Of a stretch of DNA of 64,000 bases, positions 51,457-60,646 are shown piece after piece. This stretch comes from Rhodococcus gordoniae (GTDB taxonomy: Bacteria > Actinomycetota > Actinomycetes > Mycobacteriales > Mycobacteriaceae). How positions within the stretch are numbered: position 1 is the stretch's first letter; each line of letters starts with the position of its first letter. The position numbers and the translations under genes are program-made. A model generated the notes under the pieces. The model saw nothing but the letters and a program-made list of their open reading frames with translations. It searched no databases and was not told the DNA's origin. The stretch spans positions 22,373 through 86,372 of the forward strand of contig NZ_LPZN01000032.1 in NCBI RefSeq assembly GCF_001646655.1. The letters are read 5' to 3'.

Positions 51457-52440
51457 CTACTGTGCAGACCGGTTCGCGGTGTCGAAGGCATCGGCGATCT
51501 GCTGGAACGCCTCGGTGTAGGACTCGATGCCCTCACGTTTGTAGAAGTCGTTGTCCAGGTAGATGATCTGGTCCTTCGTGGCGAAGGTGGTGGCGGCGAA
51601 TGCTTCCTGCGCGTCGATGACGGAGGCCGCCGGTTGCGGGGTTGCCTCGCCCGGAACGGCGACGGCGGAATCGCGGTCCAGCACGATCATCCAGTCGGGG
51701 TCGGCCTGCGCGACGGTCTCGGGAGCCAGGCCGGAATCGCCGTGGACGTCGCCGGCGTCCCCGGCGAACACGTCCTTCAGGTTCACGCCCTCGAGCAGGC
51801 GGCCGATGCGGCCCGAAGCGTTGTCGATCTTGCCGCCGGCGACGACGGCGAGGAAGACGCTCTCGCCGTTCGTGGCGGCCCGAGCGGCCTCGGTGGCGGC
51901 ATCGAGCTCGGCGACGATCTCCTGGGATTCGGCTTCCTTCCCGAAGATCCGACCGAGGGTGAGGGTCTGATCCTTCAGTCCCTGGATGTAACCGCCCTCG
52001 GAGTCGTCCAGCGCGGAGACGTCGACGACGGGAGCGATCTTCGACAGTTCCCCGGTGAACTCGGCGAAGCGCGACCCGCCGATGATCAGGTCCGGCTCGG
52101 CTTCACTCACGAGCTCGAGCTTCGGCTCACGATGAGTGCCGACGTCGAGAATGGAGTCGTTCCGGCGCCACTCGTCGAAGCCCGTGTTGGGGAGGAGGGT
52201 CTTCGGCAGGGCGACAGGGGTGATGCCCCAGTCGCGCAGCATCTCGAACGACTTGTTGTCGAGGGCGACCACGCGCTCGGGGGCCACCGGAACTTCCATC
52301 TCACCGTTGTTGGTCTCGACGGTGACCGTCGCGCCGTTCCCGGATGCGGGCGCATCGGTGCCGCTGTTCCCGCATCCGGTGAGGACGAGCGCGCCGACGA
52401 GGGCCGGGGCGAACAGCATGCGTTTGAAATTCAGTTTCAC
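51457..52440 (-). CDS. Siderophore-binding lipoprotein
   Basis: A 327-residue solute-binding protein of the FepB/YclQ family. Signal peptide with lipobox LVLTGCGNS (Cys at about 23), then the two-lobe fold: PVAPERVVALDNKSFEMLRD (about 51-70), EPDLIIGGSRFAEFTGELSK, and a C-terminal lobe ending DNDFYKREGIESYTEAFQQI. GTG start at 52440 with GGAG upstream. First gene of the iron importer operon, with an IdeR-like site about 80 bases before it. It captures the ferric siderophore on the outer face of the membrane. Confidence 0.88.
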   Translation of the reverse strand: MKLNFKRMLFAPALVGALVLTGCGNSGTDAPASGNGATVTVETNNGEMEVPVAPERVVALDNKSFEMLRDWGITPVALPKTLLPNTGFDEWRRNDSILDVGTHREPKLELVSEAEPDLIIGGSRFAEFTGELSKIAPVVDVSALDDSEGGYIQGLKDQTLTLGRIFGKEAESQEIVAELDAATEAARAATNGESVFLAVVAGGKIDNASGRIGRLLEGVNLKDVFAGDAGDVHGDSGLAPETVAQADPDWMIVLDRDSAVAVPGEATPQPAASVIDAQEAFAATTFATKDQIIYLDNDFYKREGIESYTEAFQQIADAFDTANRSAQ

Positions 52441-52519
52441 GGTGTGACTCCGAGGGGCGGGGCGGCGTTGTGACGGAAGCCAGAACGCTCGAGGTTTGGT
52501 AAGGCAACGATCACATAGT

Positions 52520-52538
52520 ATTGGTTAGCCAATCCTGC
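52520..52538. promoter_or_regulatory. IdeR/DtxR-like iron box
   Basis: The 19 bases at 52520-52538, with core TTGGTTAGCCAATCC, match the remembered iron-box consensus TTAGGTTAGSCTAACCTAA at 13 of 19 positions, including GGTTAGCC in the centre. The site lies about 80-98 bases before the lipoprotein start; it also faces the amidohydrolase gene on the other side. Confidence 0.6.
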
Positions 52539-52629
52539 GTTGCCCTCGGGTCTCATGACGTGGATCGCCGGGAGGAAGCGTGGGATCGTCCGTTCCCCGG
52601 TGCCACGGATTCACGGGTACGGTCACGTC

Positions 52630-53508
52630 ATGAACGAAGCCGAGCGGATCGCCGGGTTCCGTAGCGTTCACGGACTCGACCACCTCGTGGATGTCCACAC
52701 GCATTTCATGCCCCGCCGGGTCATGGACAAGGTCTGGGCATACTTCGACTCCGCGGGGCCGCTCATCGGACGCCCGTGGCCGATCACCTACCGGCACGAC
52801 GAGGAAGAGCGCGTCGCTCGGCTGCGCGAGTTCGGGGTAGCGCGGTTCACCGCGATGCTGTACCCGCACAAACCCGCGATGGCGGCATGGCTCAACTCGT
52901 GGGCGGCCGATTTCGCGTCACGCACCCCCGACTGTCTCCACACCGCCACCTTCTATCCCGAATCCGACGCGAAGGACTACGTCGCGTCGGCGCTCGAGGC
53001 GGGTGCACGTGTGTTCAAATCCCACATCCAGGTCGGCGACTATTCACCGCTCGACCCGCTCCTCCACGACGTGTGGGGTCTCCTCGAGGACTCGGGCGTG
53101 CCCATCGTCGTGCACTGCGGGTCGGGACCGGCGCCCGGTGCCCACACCGGCCCCGCACCCATGCACGAACTTCTGCGCCGGTTTCCACGGCTGACGGTGA
53201 TCGTCGCGCACATGGGCATGCCCGAGTACCGCGAATTCCTCGATCTCGCCCAGCAGTACGAGCGGGTCTACCTCGATACGACGATGGCATTCACCGATTT
53301 CGTCGAGAAGGACACCCCGTTCCCGCCGGACCAGCTCCCCCGTCTCGACGCACTTCGGGAGAAGATCCTCCTGGGCAGCGACTTCCCGAACATCCCGTAC
53401 GGCTACATCCACCAGCTCGAGGCGCTCGAACGCGTTGCCCCGGACAGCGAGTGGATTCGCGCGGTGTGCCGCGCGAATGCCACTGCACTGTTCGGGCTCG
53501 ACGGGTGA
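52630..53508 (+). CDS. Amidohydrolase-family (amidohydrolase 2) protein
   Basis: A 292-residue TIM-barrel hydrolase or decarboxylase of the ACMSD-like amidohydrolase 2 group. Metal-site features: VDVHTHFMPRRVMDKV (HxH), FKSHIQVGDYSPLDPLLHDV (about 141-160), IVVHCGSGPAPGAHTG (metal His), IVAHMGMPEYREFLDLAQQY and the acidic metal ligand in LLGSDFPNIPYG (about 262-273). ATG at 52630 gives a start just before the first motif; earlier in-frame starts would add unrelated residues. Alone on the plus strand, convergent with an acyl-CoA ligase. Substrate unknown. Confidence 0.82.
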   Translation: MNEAERIAGFRSVHGLDHLVDVHTHFMPRRVMDKVWAYFDSAGPLIGRPWPITYRHDEEERVARLREFGVARFTAMLYPHKPAMAAWLNSWAADFASRTPDCLHTATFYPESDAKDYVASALEAGARVFKSHIQVGDYSPLDPLLHDVWGLLEDSGVPIVVHCGSGPAPGAHTGPAPMHELLRRFPRLTVIVAHMGMPEYREFLDLAQQYERVYLDTTMAFTDFVEKDTPFPPDQLPRLDALREKILLGSDFPNIPYGYIHQLEALERVAPDSEWIRAVCRANATALFGLDG

Positions 53509-53534
53509 GCGCGCGGGGTGGTGCCCCGCTCGCT
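53508..53534. terminator. Terminator between amidohydrolase and acyl-CoA ligase
   Basis: GCGGGG (53513-53518) and CCCCGC (53524-53529) pair around TGGTG, and AGCG/CGCT extend the stem after one mismatch. It spans the whole gap between the two convergent stop codons. Confidence 0.6.
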
Positions 53535-55198
53535 CAGACGGAGATCGCGCGCCGGAGGATCTTGCCGGTCGCGTTGCGCGGGAGCAGATCCTGCGTGATC
53601 CGCCAGACGGTCGGGATCTTGTAGTAGGCCAACTGCTCGGCACAGAAGGACCGCAGCTCGTCCTCGCCGACGGTGCTGGTGGACCGCAGCACCACCACCG
53701 CTGCGACCTCCTGACCCAGATCGTCGTGTTCGACGCCGATCACGGCGCATTCCACGACGTCGGGATGTTCGTCGAGGCGCTGTTCGATCTCCGTCGGGTA
53801 GACGTTCTCCCCGCCGCGCAGGATCAGATCGGACCGTCGCCCGGTCAACCGCAGGCGGCCGTTCTCGACCGTGCCGTAATCCCCGGTGCGCAACCATCCG
53901 TCGGCGGTGATCGCGGCTGCGGTCGCGTCCGGGTCCTCCCAGTAGCCGAGCATCACGTAGGGGCTGCGGACGCACACCTCACCTTCGGTGCCGTCGGGTA
54001 CCCGCTCACCGAACGGATCACGGATCTCCAGGCTCACCGTGATGATCGGGTTGCCGAGCGTGCCGGGGAACGCCTCGAGTTCGGGAGCCGTGGCCACGGC
54101 GATGGCCGTGCTGCATTCGGTCAGTCCGTAACTGTCCACCAGCGCCTGCTCCGCGAAGGGGAACTTCTCACGCAACCGCTGCTTCAGCGCGGGGGAGGAC
54201 GGAGCCGACGCGAGCGCGAACGCCGTGAGCGAGGACAGGTCGTACCTGTCGGGGTTCTCGTGCTCGAGCATGCGCGCGGCCATGGTCGGCACAGCGCCCC
54301 AGTTGGTCACCTTCTCCCGCTCGATGAGGGTGAACACCTTGTCGACGTCGAATGCGCCTTCGGTCATGACGACGGCACTGCCCGTCGCCAGTCGCGGCAC
54401 CGCCAGATTGTGCAGGCTGGCGATGTGGAACAGCGGCGAGACCAGCAGGTACCGGCTCTCGCTGGGCACCGAGTCGTCGTAGGGGCGCTGGTACATCCCC
54501 GCGACCAGCGCGTCCGAAAAACGGTGGTAGTCGACCACGGCGAGGACGTTGCGATGCGAATGCAGGGCACCCTTCGGGCGCCCGCTCGTCCCGCTGGTGA
54601 ACAGGATGACCGCCGGATCGTCCTCGTCCACATCGGTGGACGGCAGTTCCGAGCCGGCCTTCTCGGACACGATCCGCGGCACGTCCTGCTCGATGGTGAG
54701 CAGCTCGTAGCCGGAGGCGTCGGCCGCGGCGAGAAGCTGGGCGCGCTTGGCGTCGGCGACGATCACCTTCGGCCCGGTGAGATCCACCCCGTAGGCGATC
54801 TCGGCCGGAGTCCACCACGAGTTGAGTCCCACCGCGATCGCGCCGAGGCACTGGGCCGCCCAGAAGGTGACGATCCATTCGGGCGAATTGGCGGCCAGGA
54901 CGGCGACACGATCACCCTTGCGCACGCCGTAGTCGTCACGTAGCGCGGTGGCCAGTGCGGCGACCGCATCGGCGTGTTCGGTGAACGAGATCCGGCGATC
55001 GGCGGTGACGAGGTAGTCGCGATCGCCCCATCGCCGGGATTCGGCGACGAGGTCGCCGATCCGTCTGCCGCGGTTGCGCATCACCTGCATGCGGTTACCG
55101 CGTACGTCCTCGTCCACGAGCTCGAATCGGCCGCCGGGGCCGGTGAGTCGAAGAACGACATTCTGCAGCATCTGCTGCAGATCCGCTGGTGCTGTCAA
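53534..55198 (-). CDS. AMP-dependent acyl-CoA synthetase
   Basis: A 554-residue adenylate-forming ligase: [20 protein letters not shown] (about 196-215), [20 protein letters not shown] (about 338), [20 protein letters not shown] (about 433-452) with the adenylate-binding residues, and catalytic Lys in [16 protein letters not shown] at the C-terminus. The TTG start at 55198 is preferred: AAAGG stands 7 bases before it, and the following [15 protein letters not shown] resembles the start of related ligases; ATG at 55171 is the alternative. Convergent with the amidohydrolase, divergent from a liv-type importer. Probably activates the imported acid or its product. Confidence 0.84.
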   Translation of the reverse strand: MTAPADLQQMLQNVVLRLTGPGGRFELVDEDVRGNRMQVMRNRGRRIGDLVAESRRWGDRDYLVTADRRISFTEHADAVAALATALRDDYGVRKGDRVAVLAANSPEWIVTFWAAQCLGAIAVGLNSWWTPAEIAYGVDLTGPKVIVADAKRAQLLAAADASGYELLTIEQDVPRIVSEKAGSELPSTDVDEDDPAVILFTSGTSGRPKGALHSHRNVLAVVDYHRFSDALVAGMYQRPYDDSVPSESRYLLVSPLFHIASLHNLAVPRLATGSAVVMTEGAFDVDKVFTLIEREKVTNWGAVPTMAARMLEHENPDRYDLSSLTAFALASAPSSPALKQRLREKFPFAEQALVDSYGLTECSTAIAVATAPELEAFPGTLGNPIITVSLEIRDPFGERVPDGTEGEVCVRSPYVMLGYWEDPDATAAAITADGWLRTGDYGTVENGRLRLTGRRSDLILRGGENVYPTEIEQRLDEHPDVVECAVIGVEHDDLGQEVAAVVVLRSTSTVGEDELRSFCAEQLAYYKIPTVWRITQDLLPRNATGKILRRAISV

Positions 55199-55448
55199 GG
55201 ATCTGCCTTTCTGGGGGTCCCGCACGTATCGGTCGCGCAGCAGGGTATACGCCGGAGCGCGGGGCATCTGCGCGGGTGACCGAGTGCACCGATCGTACGT
55301 GCTGTGTCGACTGTCACAAATCCGTCTCGGTGAGTGGGAGTGGCCCAGGTCTCACTCGGCGAGGTGGCTACCTTCGCGGCACCCGGCCTACAGTCCGGCG
55401 CCCCCTCATCGCGCCTCGGCCCAGACCGAGACGAAGGAGTACATCGTC

Positions 55449-56873
55449 GTGAAACTCAGTGCTGCATCGAAATCGATGGCGGGCCTGTTCGCCATCGTAG
55501 TGGCGACGTCCGCGTGTGCGTCGGACCGCGGTGCCGACCCGTCGGCCGGCGCGCTCGCTCCGGCAGGGGCCGGGGCCGCCGTGGCCGGCCAGTCGGCCGA
55601 GGCGTCGTTCGGAACGCTCGCCTCCCCCTGTGGTCCCGGGGAGGCGTCGGGGAACACCGATCAGGGGGTCAGCGACACCGAGATCCGCATCGGCTACGGC
55701 GACGATCGCGGTTTCGTCAAGAGTGCCGGCCTGAACAAGGAGATGGGTGACGCCGTCACCGCCATGATCGACTGGTGCAACGCGCAGGGCGGCATCAACG
55801 GCCGCACGATCGTCGGCACCAACTACGACGCCGCGATGACGCAGGCCAACGCCGTGATGCAGGACGCGTGTGCGAACCAGTTCATGATGGTCGGGCACGG
55901 CTTCGCCATGGATCAGACCTCCGAGCAGACCCGGGTCGCGTGCAATCTCGCCGCGGTTCCCGCCTTCACCGTGTCTCCCGATGCGGCCAACGGCCCGATG
56001 ACCTATCAGGGCGTCCCGTTCCCGGTCGACTATGCGAACGGCTCGCAGTGGTTCCAGATCGCCGAGATGTACCCCGAGCTGCTCGGCGAGTTCGACGTCA
56101 TCGACAGCACGATGCCCACGATCATCTCGGCGAGCACCAAGATCCGGTCCATCGCCAAGGCTGCCGGCTTCACGCTCAAGAACTGCGGTGTCACCCTCAA
56201 CTACGAAGGGGAGTCGAGCTACGCGCCCTTCGCCGAGAAATTCAAGCAGTGCGGCGTCAAGGGCCTGTGGACCTCGCGTTCTCCGGTTCCGGCCGAGTTC
56301 AACTTCGTGAAGGCACTCGACCAGGCCGGCATCGATCCGATCCTGCTCGGAGAGGCCACCTGGTACGGCAACGCGGCCCAGGCCTGGAACGGTGAGAACG
56401 GCCTGCTCGACAATCTCCATGCCGGCATGACCTTCCAGATGATCGAGAACGCCGATGCCGTACCGGCCGTGAAGAAGTACGTCGAGCTCGTCACGAAGCA
56501 GAACGGCAAGACCGCGCTGCTCGGCATGCAGGCCACCTCCTCGTTCCTGCTGTGGGCGACCGCCGCGGACGCGTGCGGATCGGATCTGACCCGTCAGTGT
56601 GTCGTCGACGAACTCTCCCAGATCCACGAATGGGACGGCGGCGGGTTGCACGCGGTCACCGATCCCGGCAACAACATGCCCGCGACCTGCGGTCTCGTCG
56701 TGAAGCTCGAAGGCGCCGAGTACACCCAGGCGTTCCCGGCGGAGGCAGGCACCTTCAAGTGCGACGACCGCTACAGTGTCGCGACCGATCCCAGCACCTG
56801 GGGCACCGAGCTGGGGCCCGACCGCATCGCGACGAAATACCTGAATCCCAACGTCATTCGACCGACCGTCTGA
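55449..56873 (+). CDS. Branched-chain-amino-acid-type ABC importer, solute-binding lipoprotein
   Basis: A 474-residue Leu/Ile/Val-binding-type protein. Signal peptide and probable lipoprotein cysteine in IVVATSACAS (about 23-27; the residue three before Cys is not the usual hydrophobic one), an Ala/Gly linker, then the two-lobe periplasmic-binding domain (IRIGYGDDRGFVKSAGLNKE; GGINGRTIVGTNYDAAMTQA; GTDRIA end region). Several Cys pairs (DACANQF, RVACNL, KFKQCG) may form disulphides. GTG start at 55449 after AAGGAG. Although liv-like, such systems often import aromatic acids, amides or urea in actinobacteria, so the ligand is unknown. Confidence 0.83.
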   Translation: MKLSAASKSMAGLFAIVVATSACASDRGADPSAGALAPAGAGAAVAGQSAEASFGTLASPCGPGEASGNTDQGVSDTEIRIGYGDDRGFVKSAGLNKEMGDAVTAMIDWCNAQGGINGRTIVGTNYDAAMTQANAVMQDACANQFMMVGHGFAMDQTSEQTRVACNLAAVPAFTVSPDAANGPMTYQGVPFPVDYANGSQWFQIAEMYPELLGEFDVIDSTMPTIISASTKIRSIAKAAGFTLKNCGVTLNYEGESSYAPFAEKFKQCGVKGLWTSRSPVPAEFNFVKALDQAGIDPILLGEATWYGNAAQAWNGENGLLDNLHAGMTFQMIENADAVPAVKKYVELVTKQNGKTALLGMQATSSFLLWATAADACGSDLTRQCVVDELSQIHEWDGGGLHAVTDPGNNMPATCGLVVKLEGAEYTQAFPAEAGTFKCDDRYSVATDPSTWGTELGPDRIATKYLNPNVIRPTV

Positions 56874-56883
56874 TCCGCGGGCC

Positions 56884-56918
56884 GGTGCCGGCGGACGTGA
56901 CACACGTCCGCCGGCACC
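56884..56918 (+). terminator. Intra-operon hairpin between liv-type binding protein and permease
   Basis: Sixteen-base perfect arms (56884-56899, GGTGCCGGCGGACGTG, and 56903-56918) with a 3-base loop, placed between the binding-protein stop and the permease ribosome site (GAGGT at 56925). It is likely to give more binding protein than permease, as in the iron importer. Confidence 0.72.
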
Positions 56919-56936
56919 CCGACCAGAGGTACTCGC

Positions 56937-59207
56937 ATGGACACCTTTCTGACCTTCACGATCGTGGGGTTGGTGCTCGGATCGGTTTACGCGATCGCTG
57001 CATCGGGCCTCGTTCTCACCTACAACACGTCCGGCATCTTCAACTTCGCGCACGGCGCGCAGGCGATGCTCGGGGCATTCGTCTACTGGCAACTGCGCTA
57101 CGGCTGGGGTCTGCCCACGCCGGTCGCGTTGCTCATCGTCCTCGGCGTGCTCGGCCCGCTGACGGGTCTGTTGCTCTACGTCGTGATCATGCGTGGCATG
57201 CGCGACACCGCCGAGGTCACCAAGATCGTGGTCACGGTGTCGATCCTGCTCGGCATGCTCTCGATCTCTCACTGGTTCTGGCATCCCGAGACCGCCCGCA
57301 CCATGTCGATGTTCTTCGGCGACCAGGCGAAGATCGAACTGTTCGGCGTCGCCGTCCGCTACCACGAGCTGATCTGCATCGGGGCCGCCGTGCTCATCGC
57401 CGTCGGGCTGCGCGTGATGTTCGTCCGCACACGCGCCGGTGTCGCGATGCGGGCCGTGGTCGACGATCCCGACCTGTTGCGTCTGAACGGACACGACCCC
57501 GACCGGCTTGCGGCGCTGTCCTGGATGATGGGTTCGACCCTCGCGGTGCTCGCCGGTGTCCTCGTGACACCGATCAGCGGTGGCACCCTCGAAGCGAACA
57601 TGCTGACGTTGCTCGTCATCGACGCGTTCGCGGCAGCGATGTTCGGCCGGTTGCGCAGCATCCCGCGCACCTTCGCCGGCGCTCTGTTCCTCGGCCTGGC
57701 CGCCACCTACGTGCTGGCCTATTTCCCGACCGCGTGGACGTGGACGTCGAACCTGCGTGTGTCGCTACCGATGATCGCGCTGTTCGTCGTTCTCATCGTG
57801 CTGCCCCAGGATCGGTTGCGCGGTGCCGTGACCCGCACCCGTGAGCGGTACCACGTGCCGTCGGTGCGCAAGGCGATCGCCTGGGCGGTGGCCCTCGTCG
57901 TCATCGTCTACGCCGTCCGATTGCTGATGGTGACGTCGGCGATCACGACCCTGACGATCGGCATGACCTTCGCGATCATCGCGCTGTCGCTGACCCTCCT
58001 GACCGGCTACGCGGGCGAGATGAACCTGGCGCCGGTGTCGTTCGGGGCGATCGCGACGATCGTGGCATTCCATTTCGGTATCTCCGGAACCGGATTGGCC
58101 GCCCACCTGAACGTGTGGGGCGTGGCGCTCGGCGTCGCCGTCACCGCCGTCATCGGTGGACTCATCGCGCTGCCGGCGCTGCGGCTGCGCGGCCTGTATC
58201 TCGCTCTGGCCACGATGGCGTTCGGGGTGTTCCTGTCGAACATGGTGCTGCGCGACACCACCCGGCACGAATTGTTCGGTGTCGAGTTCTCGCTGTTCAC
58301 CGACGGGAACATCGCGATCCCACCGCTGAAGGTCGGGCCCCTGGACCTGCGGAACGAGACGACCTTCCTCATGACGATGACGGTGCTCTTCGCTGTTCTC
58401 GGCGTGGGCGTGATCGCGTTGCGTAACAGCGGCTACGGGCGCCGGCTCGCGGCGATGAAGGACAGTCCCGCGGCGGCCGCGATGCTCGGCCAGAGCCTGG
58501 TGCGTCTCAAGTTCGGCGTGTTCACCCTGTCGGCGGGTATCGCCGGGCTGGGTGGGTTGTTCATGTCGAGCGCGATGGGTTCGGTGTCGAACGAGAGCTT
58601 CTCGATCATGGTGAGCCTGTCGGTGCTGATGCTCACCGTCGTGGCCGGCATCGGATACGTCTCCGGCGCGCTGTTCGGTGGTCTGATGTCGGGTATCGGT
58701 TTCGCCGTCATCATGGTGTCGTTCTCGAATCTTGCTGCAGAACAACCGGAACTGGCCGGAATGTGGACTTTCCTCGGGAACGTCGCCGCAGTGAGCCCCG
58801 CCCTCATCGGTATCGGGGTCGCAGCCAACCCGAGCGGCAGTGTCCATCAGATGGTCGAGGGTTACCGCGGGCTGAGGAACGCGAAACCCGTACTGGTCGG
58901 TGGAGCTGCGGTCGTGCTCGTGTCCTACCTGCTCGCGTTGACCGGCGTCCTCGACAACTGGTGGTTCGCGTCGATCACGATCGTGACGGTGTTCATGCTG
59001 CCGGTGATGGGGCAGTGGCTGATGCCCGAAGCAGTGCTCGGTGCCGAGGAAGCGCAGCGGCGCGCGCCGCTGATCCCCGAGCGGATCGGCGTCGACGAAC
59101 CCTACGGTGCGCAGACGCGGGACGAGATCGATCGTGAACTCGGCATCGACGAGTATCTGTCGGCTCGTCCCACCGGGACGGAGAAGGAACTGATTTCCCA
59201 TGGCTGA
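56937..59207 (+). CDS. Fused LivH-LivM ABC permease
   Basis: A 756-residue fusion of two branched-chain-type permeases. The first half (about 1-285) is LivH-like: NTSGIFNFAHGAQAMLGAFV and RAGVAMRAVVDDPDLLRLNG coupling loop. The second half (about 310-640) is LivM-like: LTLLTGYAGEMNLAPVSFGA, RLRGLYLALATMAFGVFLSN, RRLAAMKDSPAAAAMLGQSL. A further ~110-residue tail adds two membrane segments (about 643-662 and 670-690) and a charged cytoplasmic end not present in standard LivM. Its end overlaps the LivG gene by 8 bases. Fusion of the two permeases is common in Actinobacteria. Confidence 0.87.
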   Translation: MDTFLTFTIVGLVLGSVYAIAASGLVLTYNTSGIFNFAHGAQAMLGAFVYWQLRYGWGLPTPVALLIVLGVLGPLTGLLLYVVIMRGMRDTAEVTKIVVTVSILLGMLSISHWFWHPETARTMSMFFGDQAKIELFGVAVRYHELICIGAAVLIAVGLRVMFVRTRAGVAMRAVVDDPDLLRLNGHDPDRLAALSWMMGSTLAVLAGVLVTPISGGTLEANMLTLLVIDAFAAAMFGRLRSIPRTFAGALFLGLAATYVLAYFPTAWTWTSNLRVSLPMIALFVVLIVLPQDRLRGAVTRTRERYHVPSVRKAIAWAVALVVIVYAVRLLMVTSAITTLTIGMTFAIIALSLTLLTGYAGEMNLAPVSFGAIATIVAFHFGISGTGLAAHLNVWGVALGVAVTAVIGGLIALPALRLRGLYLALATMAFGVFLSNMVLRDTTRHELFGVEFSLFTDGNIAIPPLKVGPLDLRNETTFLMTMTVLFAVLGVGVIALRNSGYGRRLAAMKDSPAAAAMLGQSLVRLKFGVFTLSAGIAGLGGLFMSSAMGSVSNESFSIMVSLSVLMLTVVAGIGYVSGALFGGLMSGIGFAVIMVSFSNLAAEQPELAGMWTFLGNVAAVSPALIGIGVAANPSGSVHQMVEGYRGLRNAKPVLVGGAAVVLVSYLLALTGVLDNWWFASITIVTVFMLPVMGQWLMPEAVLGAEEAQRRAPLIPERIGVDEPYGAQTRDEIDRELGIDEYLSARPTGTEKELISHG

Positions 59208-59943
59208 GACATCGATTCTGGAAACACGCGGTGTCACCGTGCGATTCGGAGGTCACGTCGCCGTCAAGGACGTGAGCATCGGAATCGCACCGGGAACCGT
59301 GACAGGGCTGATCGGGCCCAACGGGGCCGGGAAGACGACACTGTTCAACACGATCACCGGTTTGCAGCGGCCGACGGCCGGCAAGGTTTTTCTCGACGGC
59401 CGCGACATCACGTCGCTGCCGCCCTACAAGAGGGCCCGCATGGGCATGGCCCGCACGTTCCAGCGCCTCGAATTGTTCGTATCGCTGTCCGTGCGGGACA
59501 ACCTCCGGGTGGCGGGTGACATCCACAACGCCAACGGCCACAACAAGGTCGATGTGGACGAGGAAGCCGACCGCCTGCTCGAACTGACCGGCCTGACCGA
59601 CATCGCGGGGACCGACGTCTCGGACGTGCCCACCGGCCGCGCGCGCGTGGTGGAGGTGGCGCGGGCGCTGATGACGTCACCGCGCGTGCTGCTGCTCGAC
59701 GAGCCCGCCTCCGGGCAGACCGAGCAGGAAACCGAGGCGTTCGCCGCACTGCTCGGCGATCTCGCGCAGGACGGTCTCGCGATATGCCTTGTCGAGCACG
59801 ATATCCCGCTGGTGATGAAGATCTGTTCTCATATCCACGTGCTCGACTACGGCGCGGTGCTCGCGAGTGGTCTGCCGGAGGAGATCAGGAACGATCCGGC
59901 AGTGATCAACGCGTACATCGGCACCGAGGAGGAGGCGGTATGA
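59200..59943 (+). CDS. livG: Branched-chain-type ABC importer ATPase, LivG-like
   Basis: A 247-residue ATPase: Walker A LIGPNGAGKTTLFNTITG (about 35-52), Q-loop ARTFQRLELFVSLSVRDNLR, signature in unusual form VPTGRARVVEVARALM (usually LSGGQ), Walker B VLLLDEPASGQTEQE (about 166-180) and switch His in CLVEHDIPLVMKI. The replacement of LSGGQ by PTGRAR is notable because LivG proteins normally keep LSYGQ. It overlaps the permease gene by 8 bases and LivF by ATGA. Confidence 0.86.
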   Translation: MAETSILETRGVTVRFGGHVAVKDVSIGIAPGTVTGLIGPNGAGKTTLFNTITGLQRPTAGKVFLDGRDITSLPPYKRARMGMARTFQRLELFVSLSVRDNLRVAGDIHNANGHNKVDVDEEADRLLELTGLTDIAGTDVSDVPTGRARVVEVARALMTSPRVLLLDEPASGQTEQETEAFAALLGDLAQDGLAICLVEHDIPLVMKICSHIHVLDYGAVLASGLPEEIRNDPAVINAYIGTEEEAV

Positions 59944-60644
59944 GTAACGAACCGTTGCTCGAACTGTCCGGCGTCCGAGCCGGATACGGTGCGATCGAGG
60001 TGTTGCACGGCGTCGACCTGGTTCTCGAACCGGGAGCGGTGGTCGCTCTGCTCGGACCCAACGGCGGAGGCAAGACGACGACTTTGCGGGTGTGCTCGGG
60101 CATCCATCCCGTGTCGTCGGGAGAGTTCCGGTTGGCCGGTCGTGTCGTCAACGGTGTGTCCGCGGCGGAACTCGCACGTCTGGGAGTGTGTTCGATCCCC
60201 GAGGGCCGGGGAATCTTCCCGAACCTCACCGTGCGCGAGAATTTGTGGATCGGAACGGGTACCGGTGTTCCGCTCGCGGATCTCGAAGAGGTCGCGTACA
60301 CCCGGTTCCCGGTGCTGGGTGAACGCCGCACGCAGTTGGCCGGTTCGATGTCGGGTGGCGAACAGCAGATGCTCGCCTTGTCGCGGGCACTCGGGACCCA
60401 TCCGACGGTGCTGTTGCTGGACGAATTGTCGATGGGTCTGGCACCGCGCATCGTTTCCCAGATCTACGACATCGTCGGTGAGCTCGCCGCCGACGGCGTG
60501 TCAATTCTCGTCGCCGAGCAGTTTGCCAGGGCGGTCCTTCCCATCGCCACCAGTGCCGCCCTCATGTTGCAGGGCCGAGTGGTGCGCACGGGTGATCCGG
60601 CGGAAATCGAAGAAGAACTGTCCACCACCTATCTAGGAGGATGA
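59940..60644 (+). CDS. livF: Branched-chain-type ABC importer ATPase, LivF-like
   Basis: A 234-residue ATPase: Walker A LLGPNGGGKTTTLRVCSG (about 37-54), IPEGRGIFPNLTVRENLWIG (about 90-109), signature MSGGEQQMLALSRAL (about 137-151), Walker B VLLLDELSMGLAPRIVSQIY and the switch region ILVAEQFARAVLPIATSAAL (Gln in place of the usual switch His, as in LivF). Coupled to LivG by ATGA. Only the order G then F and the standard signature distinguish it as LivF. Confidence 0.88.
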   Translation: MSNEPLLELSGVRAGYGAIEVLHGVDLVLEPGAVVALLGPNGGGKTTTLRVCSGIHPVSSGEFRLAGRVVNGVSAAELARLGVCSIPEGRGIFPNLTVRENLWIGTGTGVPLADLEEVAYTRFPVLGERRTQLAGSMSGGEQQMLALSRALGTHPTVLLLDELSMGLAPRIVSQIYDIVGELAADGVSILVAEQFARAVLPIATSAALMLQGRVVRTGDPAEIEEELSTTYLGG

Positions 60645-60646
60645 CC

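Noticed and set aside
55368..57494. Open minus-strand frame of about 700 codons opposite the liv-type binding protein and permease
   Set aside because: Composition is low-complexity His/Asp/Arg/Gly with no motif, while the plus strand encodes a well-defined importer.
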